Shown piece by piece: positions 52,634 through 62,990 of a stretch of DNA of 64,000 nt. The stretch is from Bromus sterilis (Eukaryota; Streptophyta; Magnoliopsida; Poales; Poaceae), in NCBI GenBank assembly GCA_950022295.1, contig OX465596.1, positions 9,176,001 through 9,240,000 of the forward strand. The letters are read 5' to 3'. The translations under genes were made by a program, and so were the position numbers. How positions within the stretch are numbered: the stretch's first letter is position 1; the number at the start of each line of letters is the position of its first letter. Under the pieces are notes generated by a model that was not told the origin of the DNA, ran no database searches, and saw only the letters and a list, made by a program, of their open reading frames with translations.

Positions 52634-52709
52634 TCTTTACTCACAGATTCGTCCGATGAGCCTTGGTTTTCTGAAAGCAAGTTATTAGTGTTCCTCTTGA
52701 AGCTGCAAA

Positions 52710-53863
52710 TCATATGATATGCCGAGCTGACAGAGAATTGGCCCTTGACATCGGCTCCCAAGCCCAAAAATCAGCAACTTTATTCGTGCATAGTGGGATT
52801 CCCAATATCGTATCTGCATCAAAAGGGCAGAAGACCTGGCGCACCGGGGATTCCTTCCAGGTGGCAGTTGTCTCATCAATAAGCTCCGAGACCAACTCGG
52901 GTGGGTTATGGATCAGGGAAGTGATAGGTCTCATCATCCCCTCCCTAGGTGACCAGTTGCATCTCCAGATATGTGTGCTATTTCCATCCCCAATTCTACG
53001 GATGATCCCCTTGCTGAGAGCGTCGCGACCATCAAGAATCGACCTCCAAACTTGGGATGGGTGAGACCCAAGTCCAGCCTCCCATAAATCCGAGTTCGGG
53101 AAATAGGCCGCCTTCAATATTTGCGCGCTGAGAGTCGTTGGTTCAGAGATTAATCTCCAAGCCTGCATGCAGAGAAGAGCTATATTAAAAACCTCAAGGT
53201 CCCGGAAGCCTAGACCTCCCATCTGTTTTGGAGATGTCATGATATCCCATGCCACCCAACACGGTTTCCGCTTTCCCTGCTTGCTTCCCCACCAGAATTG
53301 GCGAATCATTGAGGTTATACTCTCGCAAACACCTCTAGGCAATCTGAAGCAGGACATTGAGAACACTGGGATGGCTTGTGCTACTGACTTGATGAGCACC
53401 TCTTTCCCCGCTGCTGAAAGAATTTTTTTCATCCACCCTTTGATCCTCTCCCAAACCCTGTCGCGGAGGTACTTGAAAGTGTCGTTCCTTGAATGTCCAA
53501 CCTCAGTTGGCAGGCCTAAATATCTGTCACTCAGAGTTTCATTATGCACATTGAGTGCATTCATCACTCCAACTCTGGTATCTTGAGGACACCCTTTGCT
53601 AAAGAAGATAGAGGATTTTTCATTGTTTACTCTTTGCCCCAAAACCATACAGTAAGTATTCAGTAGGTTTGATAATTCCGTAGCTCCCACAACACTTGAC
53701 TTGAAAAGAAGAAGGCTATCATCCGCGAAGAGGAGATGGTTCACTGCCGGGGCCGTGGGAGCCACCTTGATTTCACTCAATGACGATGGAAGAGAACTCG
53801 ATTTCAGGAGGCACGAGAGGCCCTCTACCGCTATCAAGAAAAGGTATGGGGAGATCGGGTCTT
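52710..53863 (-). pseudogene. LINE ORF2 reverse transcriptase, C-terminal half
   Basis: Starts at DPISPYLFLIAVEGLSCLL and carries the catalytic FADDSLLLF box, then RYLGLPTEVG, WERIKGWMKK and GGLGFRDLEVFNIALLC, the usual thumb region of plant LINEs. Its upstream half lies beyond the inserted LTR at 55195 onward; the two halves meet at QGD|PISP. The frame is open here over more than 380 codons. Confidence 0.85.
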
Positions 53864-54440
53864 TGTAATAGCCCAATTTTTCACTAAAATTAAATTTTTT
53901 GTTTTCTGTGTGATTTATTGATTGTCTGATTTGTTTGCGGTGTTTGCTTCGCCGATTTATCGATCGGTGATTATATTTCCACCCTTTTATCTCGTACCGG
54001 ACGCGAGACCGACCCTTTCCCCCCTGTCACACGACCTTACGACACCGGGTTACGCCCGATCACCGTCGCAAAATCCGGCACAAGACCAACCGTCGCCAAC
54101 GGAACGAAAACCTCGTTTAATAAGTAAACGAGATATTTTTATCGCGCGTCAGAAAGTGTTCTCGGAATGGTTTCGAAGCGAGGTGAACGCCGCCGGCTCG
54201 ACGCGCTGCTCACGCAGTTCAAAGTTTTACCCGAATTGGAGGTCCTGCGGACCGCCGTCGGTCAGAAACGTAAAGACCGGACGCGCGAGAGAGAAACCAG
54301 GGATGTTTTTGAAAACTGCCAGCCACCTAGGCTATAAATAGACCACCACCCCACCTAGGGTTTCCCCTAACCAAAATAGGCAGCCACCAGCCCCAGATCT
54401 GAGATTGCACCAGTTTTACCCCATTTTTCGTCCAAAAAAC
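53431..54440. repeat. Copy A of a duplicated segment (partner at 62991-64000)
   Basis: Includes LINE sequence and the first 577 bp of the inserted LTR, with the same junction as in the partner. The offset is 9560 bp throughout, with no gap and roughly 20 substitutions. Confidence 0.9.
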
Positions 54441-55194
54441 CCTAATTAGATCTGGATTTTCCTCCCCAACGATCTGGACCGTCGGATCGGCCGATCCAAC
54501 GGCCCAGATTGCACCCATCCCCCACCTTCTCTCTCCTCTCCACCTCCTCCCCACGTCCAGCCCGAGGGCACCGCGCCACCGTCGCCGCTTCCTCCGGCCC
54601 GCCGCCGGCCAGCCAGCGCTGCCACCTCCCGCGCCCTTTCCTCTCTCTCTCCCCTTTCTCCCCTCTCTCACCACGGCCTCCCTCTCTCCTCCCAAGTTCC
54701 CGCGCCGCTGCCGCTAGGAGAGCTCGGCCGAGCCGCCGCCGCCCGCCATGGCCATGGCCGGCTCCCCGATCCCGAGTTCGCCCGCCGTCGGCCGCCATCG
54801 ACCAGATCCGGCAGTTGGTACACCCATGCAGGGTTAAATCTTTTCGAGAAGCCGTGTCCACGGTTATGGATGACTTGAGACCTACTCCTTGTTCATAGAC
54901 AACAACAACTGAGATAATCTTAATAACTTGATCAACGTGTGTGTGCCTTGGCTGCTTCATCTTCGTCGGGATGCGAAGATGATGACAAGGATAGGATAGG
55001 TGTTATGTTTGCGTAAGTAGCTGATAGCAAGACTTGTTGGAGGCGATTCCTCATCGAATGCTTGGCTTCTCATCTCACTCTAAATAGAACGTTAGCCACT
55101 CATATATTTCTAGTGCGACTGCAACCTCAACCACTACCCTCATCTTACCGTGAAACATCTAGATCTGGAACAGTACCGCATATCGGGCCTTACA
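53864..55194 (+). mobile_element. Solo LTR (1331 bp) inserted in the LINE
   Basis: Starts TGTAATAGCCCAATTTTTC and ends GGGCCTTACA. The flanking 5-mers are GTCTT (53859-53863) and GTCTC (55195-55199), a target duplication with one substitution; in intact LINE the codons QGDPISP run through this site. A TATA box GCTATAAATA lies at 54331-54340 on the plus strand, followed by a GC-rich leader. No primer site or coding region, hence a solo LTR. Family not assigned. Confidence 0.85.
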
Positions 55195-55710
55195 GTCTCC
55201 CTGCCTGATACCCCGGGAAGGTTGGAATTGCTCAAGCCTTTCACCATTGAACAACACCGAGAAAGAGACAATCGAAACCATCCCCATTACTGTATCAATC
55301 CAACCTGGGGCAAACCCCAATTTTGTCAACATGGCTCGAAGATAGGGCCACTCCAACCCGTCGTAAGCTTTCATCATGTCCAGCTTGAGCGCACAAGAGC
55401 TGTTTGCTTTTGCTCTACTCCTTCGAATAAAATGCAAACATTCATAAGCACGTATAATGTTATCCGAAATCAGCCTACCAGGAACAAAAGCGGATTTCTC
55501 AGGAGATATGATGTCAGGAAAAATAATCTTGAGCCTGTTTTCCACAACTTTTGAAGCAATCTTGTACAGAACGTTGCAGAGACTTATCGGTCCGAACTGA
55601 GCAAGGTGGGTAGGGCTTTGTACCTTTGGAATCAGCACTAGTACAATTTCATTCAAACTCGCCACACTTTCCTCTCCCCTGACAATTCTTAGAACTATCC
55701 TGGTGATTTC
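55195..55710 (-). pseudogene. LINE ORF2 reverse transcriptase, middle part
   Basis: Minus-strand frame ITRIVLRIVRGEESVASLNE, then LIPKVQSPTHL, SPEKSAFVPGRLISDNII, ALKLDMMKAYDGLEWPYL and RGIRQGD. These are RT motifs in the normal order. It joins the endonuclease half across the filler at 55.71-55.90 kb and the catalytic half across the LTR. Confidence 0.85.
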
Positions 55711-55905
55711 CTTGATTCCACTCAAGGACGATGGAAGAGAACTGGATTTCAGGAGGCACGAGAGCCCCTCTGCTGCTATCAAGAAAAGGTATTCAGTAGG
55801 ACACCTCTAGGCAAGTGTTGTGGGAGCTACGGAATTATCAAACCTACTGAATACCTACTGTATGGCTTCGGGGAAAACATCTGTGGATTTCTTCTCCACA
55901 GATGT
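55711..55905. other. Filler DNA assembled from nearby LINE pieces
   Basis: Three parts: about 55713-55791 copies the stretch at about 53768-53846 in the same orientation; about 55802-55815 matches ACACCTCTAGGCA at 53330-53342; about 55811-55865 is an inverted copy of about 53641-53700 (GGAATTATCAAACCTACTGA on the plus strand). It splits ORF2 between CGEEI and TRIVLR. A CATCTGTGGA/TCCACAGATG hairpin follows at about 55878-55906. Confidence 0.8.
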
Positions 55906-57304
55906 CCCAATGGCGCTGGTAAAAATGAGCGGGAAAACCATCCGGGCCTGGCGCTTTTGTCGGTACCATCTGAAACAGTGTCGTCTTTACCTCATCCATA
56001 GTGTAAGGTGCGCAAAGAGTCGCATTCATATCGGCTGTCACTTTAACCGGGACATGTTGAAGAACCTCTTCCACACCTTGAACTCCTTCCGACGTATACA
56101 TGTTCTCATAAAAGGTTGTGACCATGGCTTTTAGTTCATGCATATTTGTGACAGGGACACCCGGCGCATTGGACAGTGCCTTGATCAAGTTCTTCCGCCT
56201 CCGCATACTGGCTCGAATATGAAAAAAAAATGTGTTCTTGTCCCCCGCCGTTAGCCATTGAACTCTTGATCTCCGGCGCCACATTAGCTCCTCCCTATGG
56301 TAAAGATTAACCAGCTCATCATTAATTTTGATCTCCTCCCTGGATGGCCCCGTTTTGGAAGGGTTATTGCGAAGGGATTCATGTTCCCTGTTCAAGGTTT
56401 TAATCCCACGTCGAACGTTGCCGAAGGTGGATTTTTTCCAATGTGAGAGGTCGAGTGACAGAGAGGCCAACTTCTCCTTGATGTCCTCAACCGTAGCCGC
56501 TGCTGGTGAAACATTCCATTGGTTGAGCAATGTTTCCTTCCAGCTTTCGTGAGTCTCCCACATGACCTCGTACCGGAATGTTGCAGGCCTTGGAGGGATT
56601 GCATATTCAGTTAAGTTCAGCAAAATCGGCCTATGGTCAGATGAGGCTGACGTTAGGTGTTCAACATGAGAGTTGTGGAACATTGCTTTCCAGTCAGCAT
56701 TACAGAGCGCTCTGTGGAGTCTTGCCCTTGTGTAAGAGCCACTAGTCACCTTTTTCTCAAAAGTCCAGAAACGTCCTTCATAGCCGATGTCCATGAGCAT
56801 GCAAACATCAATATCATCCCTAAAACCCTGGATCTGCGCATTACTCCGCTGACCAACCCCATCATGCTCTTCCGGACGTAAAACCTCGTTGAAATCTCCA
56901 ATACAAAGCCACGGGAGAGGGCTGGAAAAACTGATATCTTTCAACGTGTCCCAAGTTTGATGCCGCGGGTGGGTTTGAGCTTCTCCGTAGACACAAGTTA
57001 AACGCCACTTCTCAGAGTCCGGTGTCTCAACTGAGCAGTCGATGTGATACACCGAAAAACCCAAGATGTCAATCTTGGTTGAATTATTCCAGAATAAACC
57101 AATCCCTCTGCTTCTACCTTGACTGTCAATGGCGAACGAGCAGTCAAAACCGATGCTACTAGCCAGTCCTTCTACCCTTCTCTTACTTATTTGAGTTTCA
57201 ACAACACAGAGAACGGTAGGGGTAAATTTATTCGCGAGATCGCGAAGTTCTCGAATTGTCGCGGCTTTACCCGCACCGCGACAATTCCAGCTTATGATAC
57301 ACAT
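55906..57304 (-). CDS. LINE ORF2 N-terminal half: APE endonuclease and RT start
   Basis: The open frame begins MCIISWNCRGAG and shows the endonuclease motifs VVETQ, WLCIGDFNEVL and SSDHRPILL, followed by the RT entry APGPDGFPAHFYQRHWD. The endonuclease nicks target DNA for target-primed reverse transcription. The frame is uninterrupted for about 466 codons and then runs into filler DNA. The start codon overlaps the ORF1 stop (TAATG at 57306-57302). Confidence 0.85.
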
Positions 57305-57594
57305 TATGCACGTCGGCGCTCCCTCTCGGAGCCCGCTGATTTTGCATCATTTGTTTTGGTTGCATTGACACTGTTAGTTCCCAGTTTCTCAGTCTGAGTA
57401 CCCACTTTAGCTCTCTTGGGATCTTGTTTCGGAGGAGGGCTTGGGGGCACTCTATTAGGTGGAATAGTCGGAGGGGGATCATCTTGCTGGATTTCCATGG
57501 GGGTTCCATCAGGGTTTACACTAGGTTCAACCATTGACTGCCTCTTCTTGGTAAGATCAGCCTCCTCCATATCATCATCTTGATCCTTCCCTGC
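57304..57594 (-). pseudogene. LINE ORF1 C-terminal fragment
   Basis: Frame DQDDDMEEADLTKKRQSM through a proline-rich linker (DDPPPTIPPNRVPPSPPPK) to a basic end SERERRRA and TAA. This is the tail of the nucleic-acid-binding ORF1. Its front part is cut off by the Gypsy LTR at 57595. Confidence 0.7.
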
Positions 57595-59052
57595 TGATAC
57601 GTCCCAAACGTATCTATAATTTCTTTTTGCTCCATGCATGTTTTGTGTGATATTGCTATGTTTTAGATACACTTTCATACACTTTTGATCATATTTGGAC
57701 TAACCTATTAACCCAGTGCACCCCAGTGTCAGTTTCTGTTTTCTGCTGTTTTTGTATTTTAGGTTTTCCCATTACTTAAAGTGCCCAATAAATTCCGGGA
57801 AAAATATATAAAAAATCAGCGTGAAGGGACCTTCAGAATCACCGAAGGAGAGCCGGAGGGGGGCCACCAGTCACCGAGGCGGCCACCCCGCGTGGCCTAG
57901 GGGTAGGCCGCACAACCAGGCCGCCTGGGCGACTGGGACCTCCCCTGGTGGCCCCCCTTGGCCCTTATTTTTACTCGCGTCGCGAAAACCCTGATTCCGG
58001 ACCCCTTTTCTCCAGAAGCAATTCCGATCTCCGCCGCCATCGCCGACAAGCTTCGGGGGACCGGAATTCCTGTGCCGGCACCCTGCCGGGACGGGGAAGT
58101 GCCCCCAGATTCATATCCATCGACGTTGCTTCCTCCCTCCATGAAGCGGGAGTAGTTCTCCCTCGGGGCTGAGGTTTCTACCAGTAGCTATGTGTTCTTA
58201 TCTCTCTCCCATGATGTGATCTTAGTTGTGATCATAGGCTATGTTAATCTAGGGTGATCCCATGATATTTCCCCTTCCTCTATGTATTGGATTGATGTAC
58301 TCAATTGATCTTATCTAGTATAATCCCTGACACCAAGGTGACAGCGGTCTATTGGATATGGGTTAGAAGAATATTATCATGAGTGATTTCCTCTTTTGTG
58401 TGTTGATTGAAGATTGAGAGTCTCTTGGTGCTTGTCTTTGACTATCCTTGAGATATGTTGTGGTGATTATGGTACTCTCTTTGGATGGCCGCGGTGACAT
58501 TGGGAAATCCATAGATTGAGAACTACGAACTTTGAGGTGTGCTTTTGTAGCCCTACATAATTCTCATCCTCTCTTGACCATAAAGGAATGACCTCCGAGT
58601 GCGTCTCCATTGCATGTTTTATGGGAAATATCATGTGATTAGACTATGTTAATGTTGTTGAGAGTTGCCACTAGCGAAAGTATGAAGCCTAGGCCTTGTT
58701 TCCACCATTGCAATGCCGTTTGTGCTCACGTTTACCACTTGTTTGCTTGCTGCACTTTTTATTACAGATTTATATTACTTTGTTTTGCCACAACTATCAC
58801 CCATATTTTACCATCTCTTCGCCGAACTAGTGCACCTATACAACTCCTAGTTGTATTAGGTGTGTTGGGGACACAAGAGACTTCTTGTATCTTAATTGCA
58901 GGGTTGCTTGAGAGAGACCATCTTCAACCTCTACTTCCCTGAGTTCGATAAACCTTAGGTCATCCACTTGAGGGAAATTGCTGCTGTCCTACAAACCTCT
59001 GCGCTTGGAGGCCCAACATAGTCTACAAGAATAGAAGCGTGCGTAGACATCA
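57595..59052 (+). repeat. 5' LTR of the Athila-type element (1458 bp)
   Basis: Bounded by TG at 57595 and CA at 59052 (TAGACATCA). Similar in start to the TGATACGTCTCCAACGTATC LTRs abundant in wheat and barley. No second copy in the window to compare. Confidence 0.8.
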
Positions 59053-59061
59053 AGCTATTTC

Positions 59062-59079
59062 TGGCACCGTTGCCGGGGA
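59062..59079 (+). other. Primer binding site, Athila type
   Basis: TGGCACCGTTGCCGGGGA, one base different from the usual TGGCGCCGTTGCCGGGGA of this group, nine bases after the LTR. Confidence 0.8.
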
Positions 59080-59159
59080 GGTGAGTGCTTGAAGGTATAT
59101 CTTTAGATTCTGCAATTAAATCATTTCGTTTCTTGTTTTTATTTTCACTAGTTAGGTTT

Positions 59160-61640
59160 ATGGAAAACTGCAATCTTAGTTCGCTGCTTCGGGGAGACCG
59201 CTTTGCCACACCTGTGGTAGAGAAGTCTCCGCCACCTACTGAATGTATCCCGTTCCAAATACCACTTGGGATAGTTGAAATAATTATTAATGATTGTTAT
59301 GATGGGACATTCAATCCTAGTATTCATTTGTTGAAACTTACAGAACTTTGTAAGTTATTTAAGATTTCAGGTTTGACAAGAGGTGAAGTCATGAAGAAAT
59401 TATTTGCCTTGTCATTGAAAGGAAAATCATTGGAATGGTATAGGCTACTAGATGATTCTCACCTACGGGATTGGGAAGAGATCCAGTCTCTCTTTTACTC
59501 CAAGTTTTATCCTCTTCATGAAGTCCATGAGAATAGGAATTATATTTATAATTTCTGTCCTCATGATGGAGAGAGCATAGCTCTAGCTTGGGGGAGACTG
59601 AAAACTTTGATGCTAAAATGTCCTAACCATGGGCTCCCCAAAGATATGATTATTACTAATTTCTATGCAAGGCTATCTCGACAGGATAAAGACTTGCTCG
59701 ATGCTTCCTCGATGGGTTCTTTCACAAACGAAAAGATTGATGCTAAATGGGAACTCCTTGAAAGAATCCAACACAACACTGAAGATTCGGAGATCGACAA
59801 AGGTAAAGAGTCAGGTATAATTTATGAGTATGATTGCATTAAGTCCTTTGTTGAAACTGCATTTTTTAATAAATTTAGTGCTAAGTTTGGGCTTGATTCT
59901 CAACTCCTTGTTGATTTCCTCAAATCTTTTGCTTCACATCTTAATATGCCAAAGGAGAATTGGATCAAGCATCATGAACCTTTTAAAGAGATTTTCAAAG
60001 AAAATGAAATTGTTAATGATGATTGCAACATGCATGATCCAATTCCTGAAAATGAAGTTTTATATAAGCATGTTAATTTTTGTGGAGTGGATAGACCTTG
60101 TGAAAGGCCTATGATTGAAGAAGAGAAGTATTGTAAGCAACATAAGCATGGAAGAACAATCACTTGGGTTAGAGATTTAAATGAAATTGCTAGAGAATTG
60201 TGTGACCTTTATCCTTTTACTTGTGAACTTTGCTGCATAAAGGGTCACTTCAATTTTCAGTGCATGTACTTTCAAAACATAACTGTTAGCCAGTTGTGTG
60301 GTGACATGATCACCCCTGATCTTTATGATGAGCTTATGTTATTTTTGATGTGTGAAGAGTTATCAGAAAAGACTTCTTGGCTAGATGGTCATGCTTTGGG
60401 AATAAATAACACTTTGCAGAAATGCCATCTCTATTGTGTTGTTAATTGCCATGAGAATGATTACATAAGTAAGATTAGAAAGGAGGGAAGTCTACCAAAG
60501 TATAAAAATGTCTCTTATATTTCTACTAATAAAAAGGAGAGTTTCTCCCAAGTTTCCCCTATTGTTTCTAATGATAAACCAGGATATGTGGAGAAACTTC
60601 CCCACCAACCACTCCTTCCTAAGGTGAAGAAGAAGAAAAAGAAGAGGAGGAGGAAGAGGAGCAGGAAGGAAGAAGAATGGGTAACAACCTGGCCTGAGCA
60701 TATTTCTCGCATCAATTTTTATCCTAACGGACATAAATTTATGGAGGATGGTGAGCTTGATTGCATTCATTATTATCTTGAAGATAAGTCTGTTGGTACT
60801 ATTGAAGATGATTTTGATTATGATATGCATGTTACTTTTTGTGATTGGGAAAATGATGATAATGCTACTTATGACCTTGAAAATCTCTTTGGTACCAACT
60901 CTGAGAGTGATGATATGGAAAGCTCCAAGCTTGGGGATGATAGGATTGCAAGTCCTTTACCCATTAGTGATGTGTTAATTGATAATTATTTTTCTAGTAA
61001 GAATAATGACAACATGTTTACAAATATAGTTTCTAGCAATGACAATGCTCTTATCTACTATGATGATGTTATAACTCCTATATTTAGTGATTATAAAGGT
61101 ATCTATGACATAAGGAGAAATTATCCTTATGAAACTTTTCATGATCATGGAGGGAATTACTCCCTTGTTGAACACCATCTTCCTAATACACAATTAATCT
61201 ATAGTGTTCAAGTTGGTTATGATAGTCCTACTCCCACTATTACCAATGAGAAAGATTATGCTTATGTGGAGAGTAAGAGTACCCTTTTGCATGTGGATCA
61301 TGGTAACAATTTTTTATGTGATACTTATATTGTTGAGTTTATTCATGATCCCACTGAAAATTATTATGAGAGGGGAACATATGCTTATAGATATTTCAAT
61401 AATATCAAGTTCCCTCTCTTTATGTTGAAGGTTTTGAAGTTGCACTTATTTTGGCTTCCTATGCTAATATCTTTATACTTCCATGAGTTATTTCTCTACA
61501 AGATCCCTTTGCATAGGAAGCATGTTAGACTTAAATGTGTTTGTTATTTGCTTCTTGATGCTTTCTTTTGTTCTTCAACTCTTATTCCTTATTCCTATGA
61601 GAGCATCATTAAAATCTTAAGCCTATCTTTATGGCTATAA
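59160..61640 (+). CDS. Gypsy gag-like polyprotein, 826 aa, no pol
   Basis: Starts MENCNLSSLLRGDRF at 59160; an earlier in-frame ATG at 59085 is closer to the primer site and less likely. The retrotransposon gag core is at about 75-190 (LKGKSLEWYRLL, FYSKFYPLHEV, ALAWGRLKTLMLKCPNHGLP). A CCHC knuckle follows: C355, C358, H363, C368 (CELCCIKGHFNFQC). A Lys/Arg run at 488-506 looks like an RNA-binding or nuclear signal. The remaining 320 residues are acidic then hydrophobic (last about 70 residues) and match nothing I know. The frame is fully open, so it may still be translated; with no enzymes encoded, it must depend on an autonomous relative. Confidence 0.8.
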   Translation: MENCNLSSLLRGDRFATPVVEKSPPPTECIPFQIPLGIVEIIINDCYDGTFNPSIHLLKLTELCKLFKISGLTRGEVMKKLFALSLKGKSLEWYRLLDDSHLRDWEEIQSLFYSKFYPLHEVHENRNYIYNFCPHDGESIALAWGRLKTLMLKCPNHGLPKDMIITNFYARLSRQDKDLLDASSMGSFTNEKIDAKWELLERIQHNTEDSEIDKGKESGIIYEYDCIKSFVETAFFNKFSAKFGLDSQLLVDFLKSFASHLNMPKENWIKHHEPFKEIFKENEIVNDDCNMHDPIPENEVLYKHVNFCGVDRPCERPMIEEEKYCKQHKHGRTITWVRDLNEIARELCDLYPFTCELCCIKGHFNFQCMYFQNITVSQLCGDMITPDLYDELMLFLMCEELSEKTSWLDGHALGINNTLQKCHLYCVVNCHENDYISKIRKEGSLPKYKNVSYISTNKKESFSQVSPIVSNDKPGYVEKLPHQPLLPKVKKKKKKRRRKRSRKEEEWVTTWPEHISRINFYPNGHKFMEDGELDCIHYYLEDKSVGTIEDDFDYDMHVTFCDWENDDNATYDLENLFGTNSESDDMESSKLGDDRIASPLPISDVLIDNYFSSKNNDNMFTNIVSSNDNALIYYDDVITPIFSDYKGIYDIRRNYPYETFHDHGGNYSLVEHHLPNTQLIYSVQVGYDSPTPTITNEKDYAYVESKSTLLHVDHGNNFLCDTYIVEFIHDPTENYYERGTYAYRYFNNIKFPLFMLKVLKLHLFWLPMLISLYFHELFLYKIPLHRKHVRLKCVCYLLLDAFFCSSTLIPYSYESIIKILSLSLWL

Positions 61641-62345
61641 AGAAAGAGCTCTAGGGAGACAACCCTTGTTATCTTTAAATTGAGTTTTTTACCTTTTGTT
61701 TTAGTGGTATTGATGATTTTTACTACTGTAGCAACATCATTGTATCTTTATTTTTCGGCTTTGTGCCAAGTTATAGCCTCTTACGGCAAGGGAAGTAAGA
61801 GTTGTGACATGCTGTCCAGAAAATAGATTCTGTCCTCGTGACCAGAAAAATTCCAGAAAAATCCCAGTTCATCTTTTTGAACTGAAACTTTTACACAGCG
61901 TGCTCTATACAATTACGAAACTTCCATATGTTCTGAGTTTTTTTATTTGAGTAGCAGAAGTTCCCCTAAAAAATTCTTTACTACCTGCTGTTCTGTTTTT
62001 CACAGATTCTGCCACGTTTTGTCTCTCCTAACTTTTGCAAACCTTAAGCTTTCTTTTTCTTTGCAAAAACTTTTTGGCACTCTTGAGAAACAGTAGCTCT
62101 TCAAGAATATCTTTATATCCAGTGGGGAAAAATTATTTTATTAAGGGTACTAACCTCTCTAATCAGCTTATGATGAGTTATGTATGAAGGGAGTTTTCAA
62201 GTGTGCGATGGAAGATGATGAAAGAAGATCCAGGAGTGTCAAGCGCTCAAGCTTGGGGATGCCCCCATGCATCCCCAATAAATATTCAAGGAGACTCAAG
62301 CGTCTAAGCTTGGGGATGCTGATGGCTTCTCTCCCCTTGGTTGGT
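61641..62345 (+). other. 3' non-coding part of the Athila-type element
   Basis: Follows gag; no pol-like frame in any direction. Contains the repeated AAGCTTGGGGATGC motif. Confidence 0.6.
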
Positions 62346-62990
62346 TTCCCCAAGTGTAAGGTTGAGATGTAGTGCACCAGCAGTTTTCCCTCGGTGAAGA
62401 CACCAAGGGTTGTCTCCAGCAGGACTCCAGAGATGATAAGTAGGTGCCAGCGGCGCAACTGACGCGGACCTGCACACAGACACAGATAACTTTGTTCCCA
62501 ACGAAGTTCAGGGAGGTTGTCAATCTCTCCGGTCTTGTTGTTTACAAAGGATAAATTGCAAGGGATAATGATAGCAAATAAAAGCGGTAAAGTAAATGTA
62601 GAGTGGAAACAGTGATAAGGATATGGACCGGGATACGTGATGTTCGCTAGTGATGTCTCTCTCCCAAAAGACGATAAAATTGCTATGCGAGGTAAAATTT
62701 TTACAGAAAGGCAATTGACAGGATTATGAACGCACCGCAATGCTAACTATGCTACAAAAGAAAGGAAGAGGTTCAAAAGCACGGGCAGTACGCCAAAGAA
62801 AGTAGACCGAAATCCATCTGCATCTACTACTAATCATCCACCTTGAGATATCTATCCAGAACATCTCGCTGGTATTAAGTTGCGAGCCCCACCCAAAGTG
62901 TAAACCCAAAGCAAGAGACAATTGCAATAAAAAGAACTTTGCGTAAAGTAAACAATCCTTGTAACCGCGGTTACAAGCACCGTTGTTTTC
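62346..62990. repeat. Unassigned retroelement fragment
   Basis: Begins near GTAAGGTTGAGATGTAGTGC and AGTTTTCCCTCGGTGAAGAC, text I associate with Gypsy interiors of Triticeae, but no ends or ORF are clear. Holds a perfect 20-bp palindrome at 62958-62977 shortly before the LINE copy starts. Confidence 0.4.

Larger units (their letters stand above)
51661..57594 (-). mobile_element. Plant LINE (L1-type), broken by a solo LTR and truncated by a Gypsy insertion
   Basis: Read on the minus strand: the C-terminal part of ORF1 (57594-57304), ORF2 endonuclease and RT start (57304 to about 55905), RT middle (about 55707-55195), RT end and thumb (53863-52710), zinc-finger RT region (52633-52382) and RNase H (52373-51697), then an A-rich 3' end (AACAAACAAAAAAAAC) near 51661-51680. 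It is interrupted by the LTR at 53864-55194, and its 5' end is cut at 57594 by an Athila-type element. About 190 bp of filler is present near 55.71-55.90 kb. Stops and frameshifts in the 3' half make it inactive. Confidence 0.9.
57595..62345 (+). mobile_element. Athila-type Gypsy element, gag only, 3' LTR not present
   Basis: The 5' LTR (57595-59052) starts TGATACGTCCCAAACGTATC. It is followed after nine bases by TGGCACCGTTGCCGGGGA, close to the TGGCGCCGTTGCCGGGGA primer site of Athila-type elements. The gag frame is 59160-61640. No protease, RT or integrase follows. The sequence after gag is non-coding and contains the AAGCTTGGGGATGC motif twice (62251, 62309), typical of the 3' untranslated part of these elements. 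A 3' LTR is not found before other sequence begins near 62350, so the right end is lost. The start lies inside a LINE. Confidence 0.8.

Noticed and set aside
54509..54898. 129-codon plus ORF rich in Pro/Ser/Arg
   Set aside because: Lies in the leader part of the 1331-bp solo LTR; low complexity and antisense ORFs overlap.
55820..56134. Plus-strand ORF starting MGATELSNLLNTYCM
   Set aside because: Its start is the inverted LINE RT piece in the filler DNA; the rest is antisense to ORF2. Not a gene, but it revealed the inversion.
57897..58172. Short ORFs in 57.9-58.2 kb
   Set aside because: Inside the 5' LTR of the Athila-type element, open on both strands, no domain.
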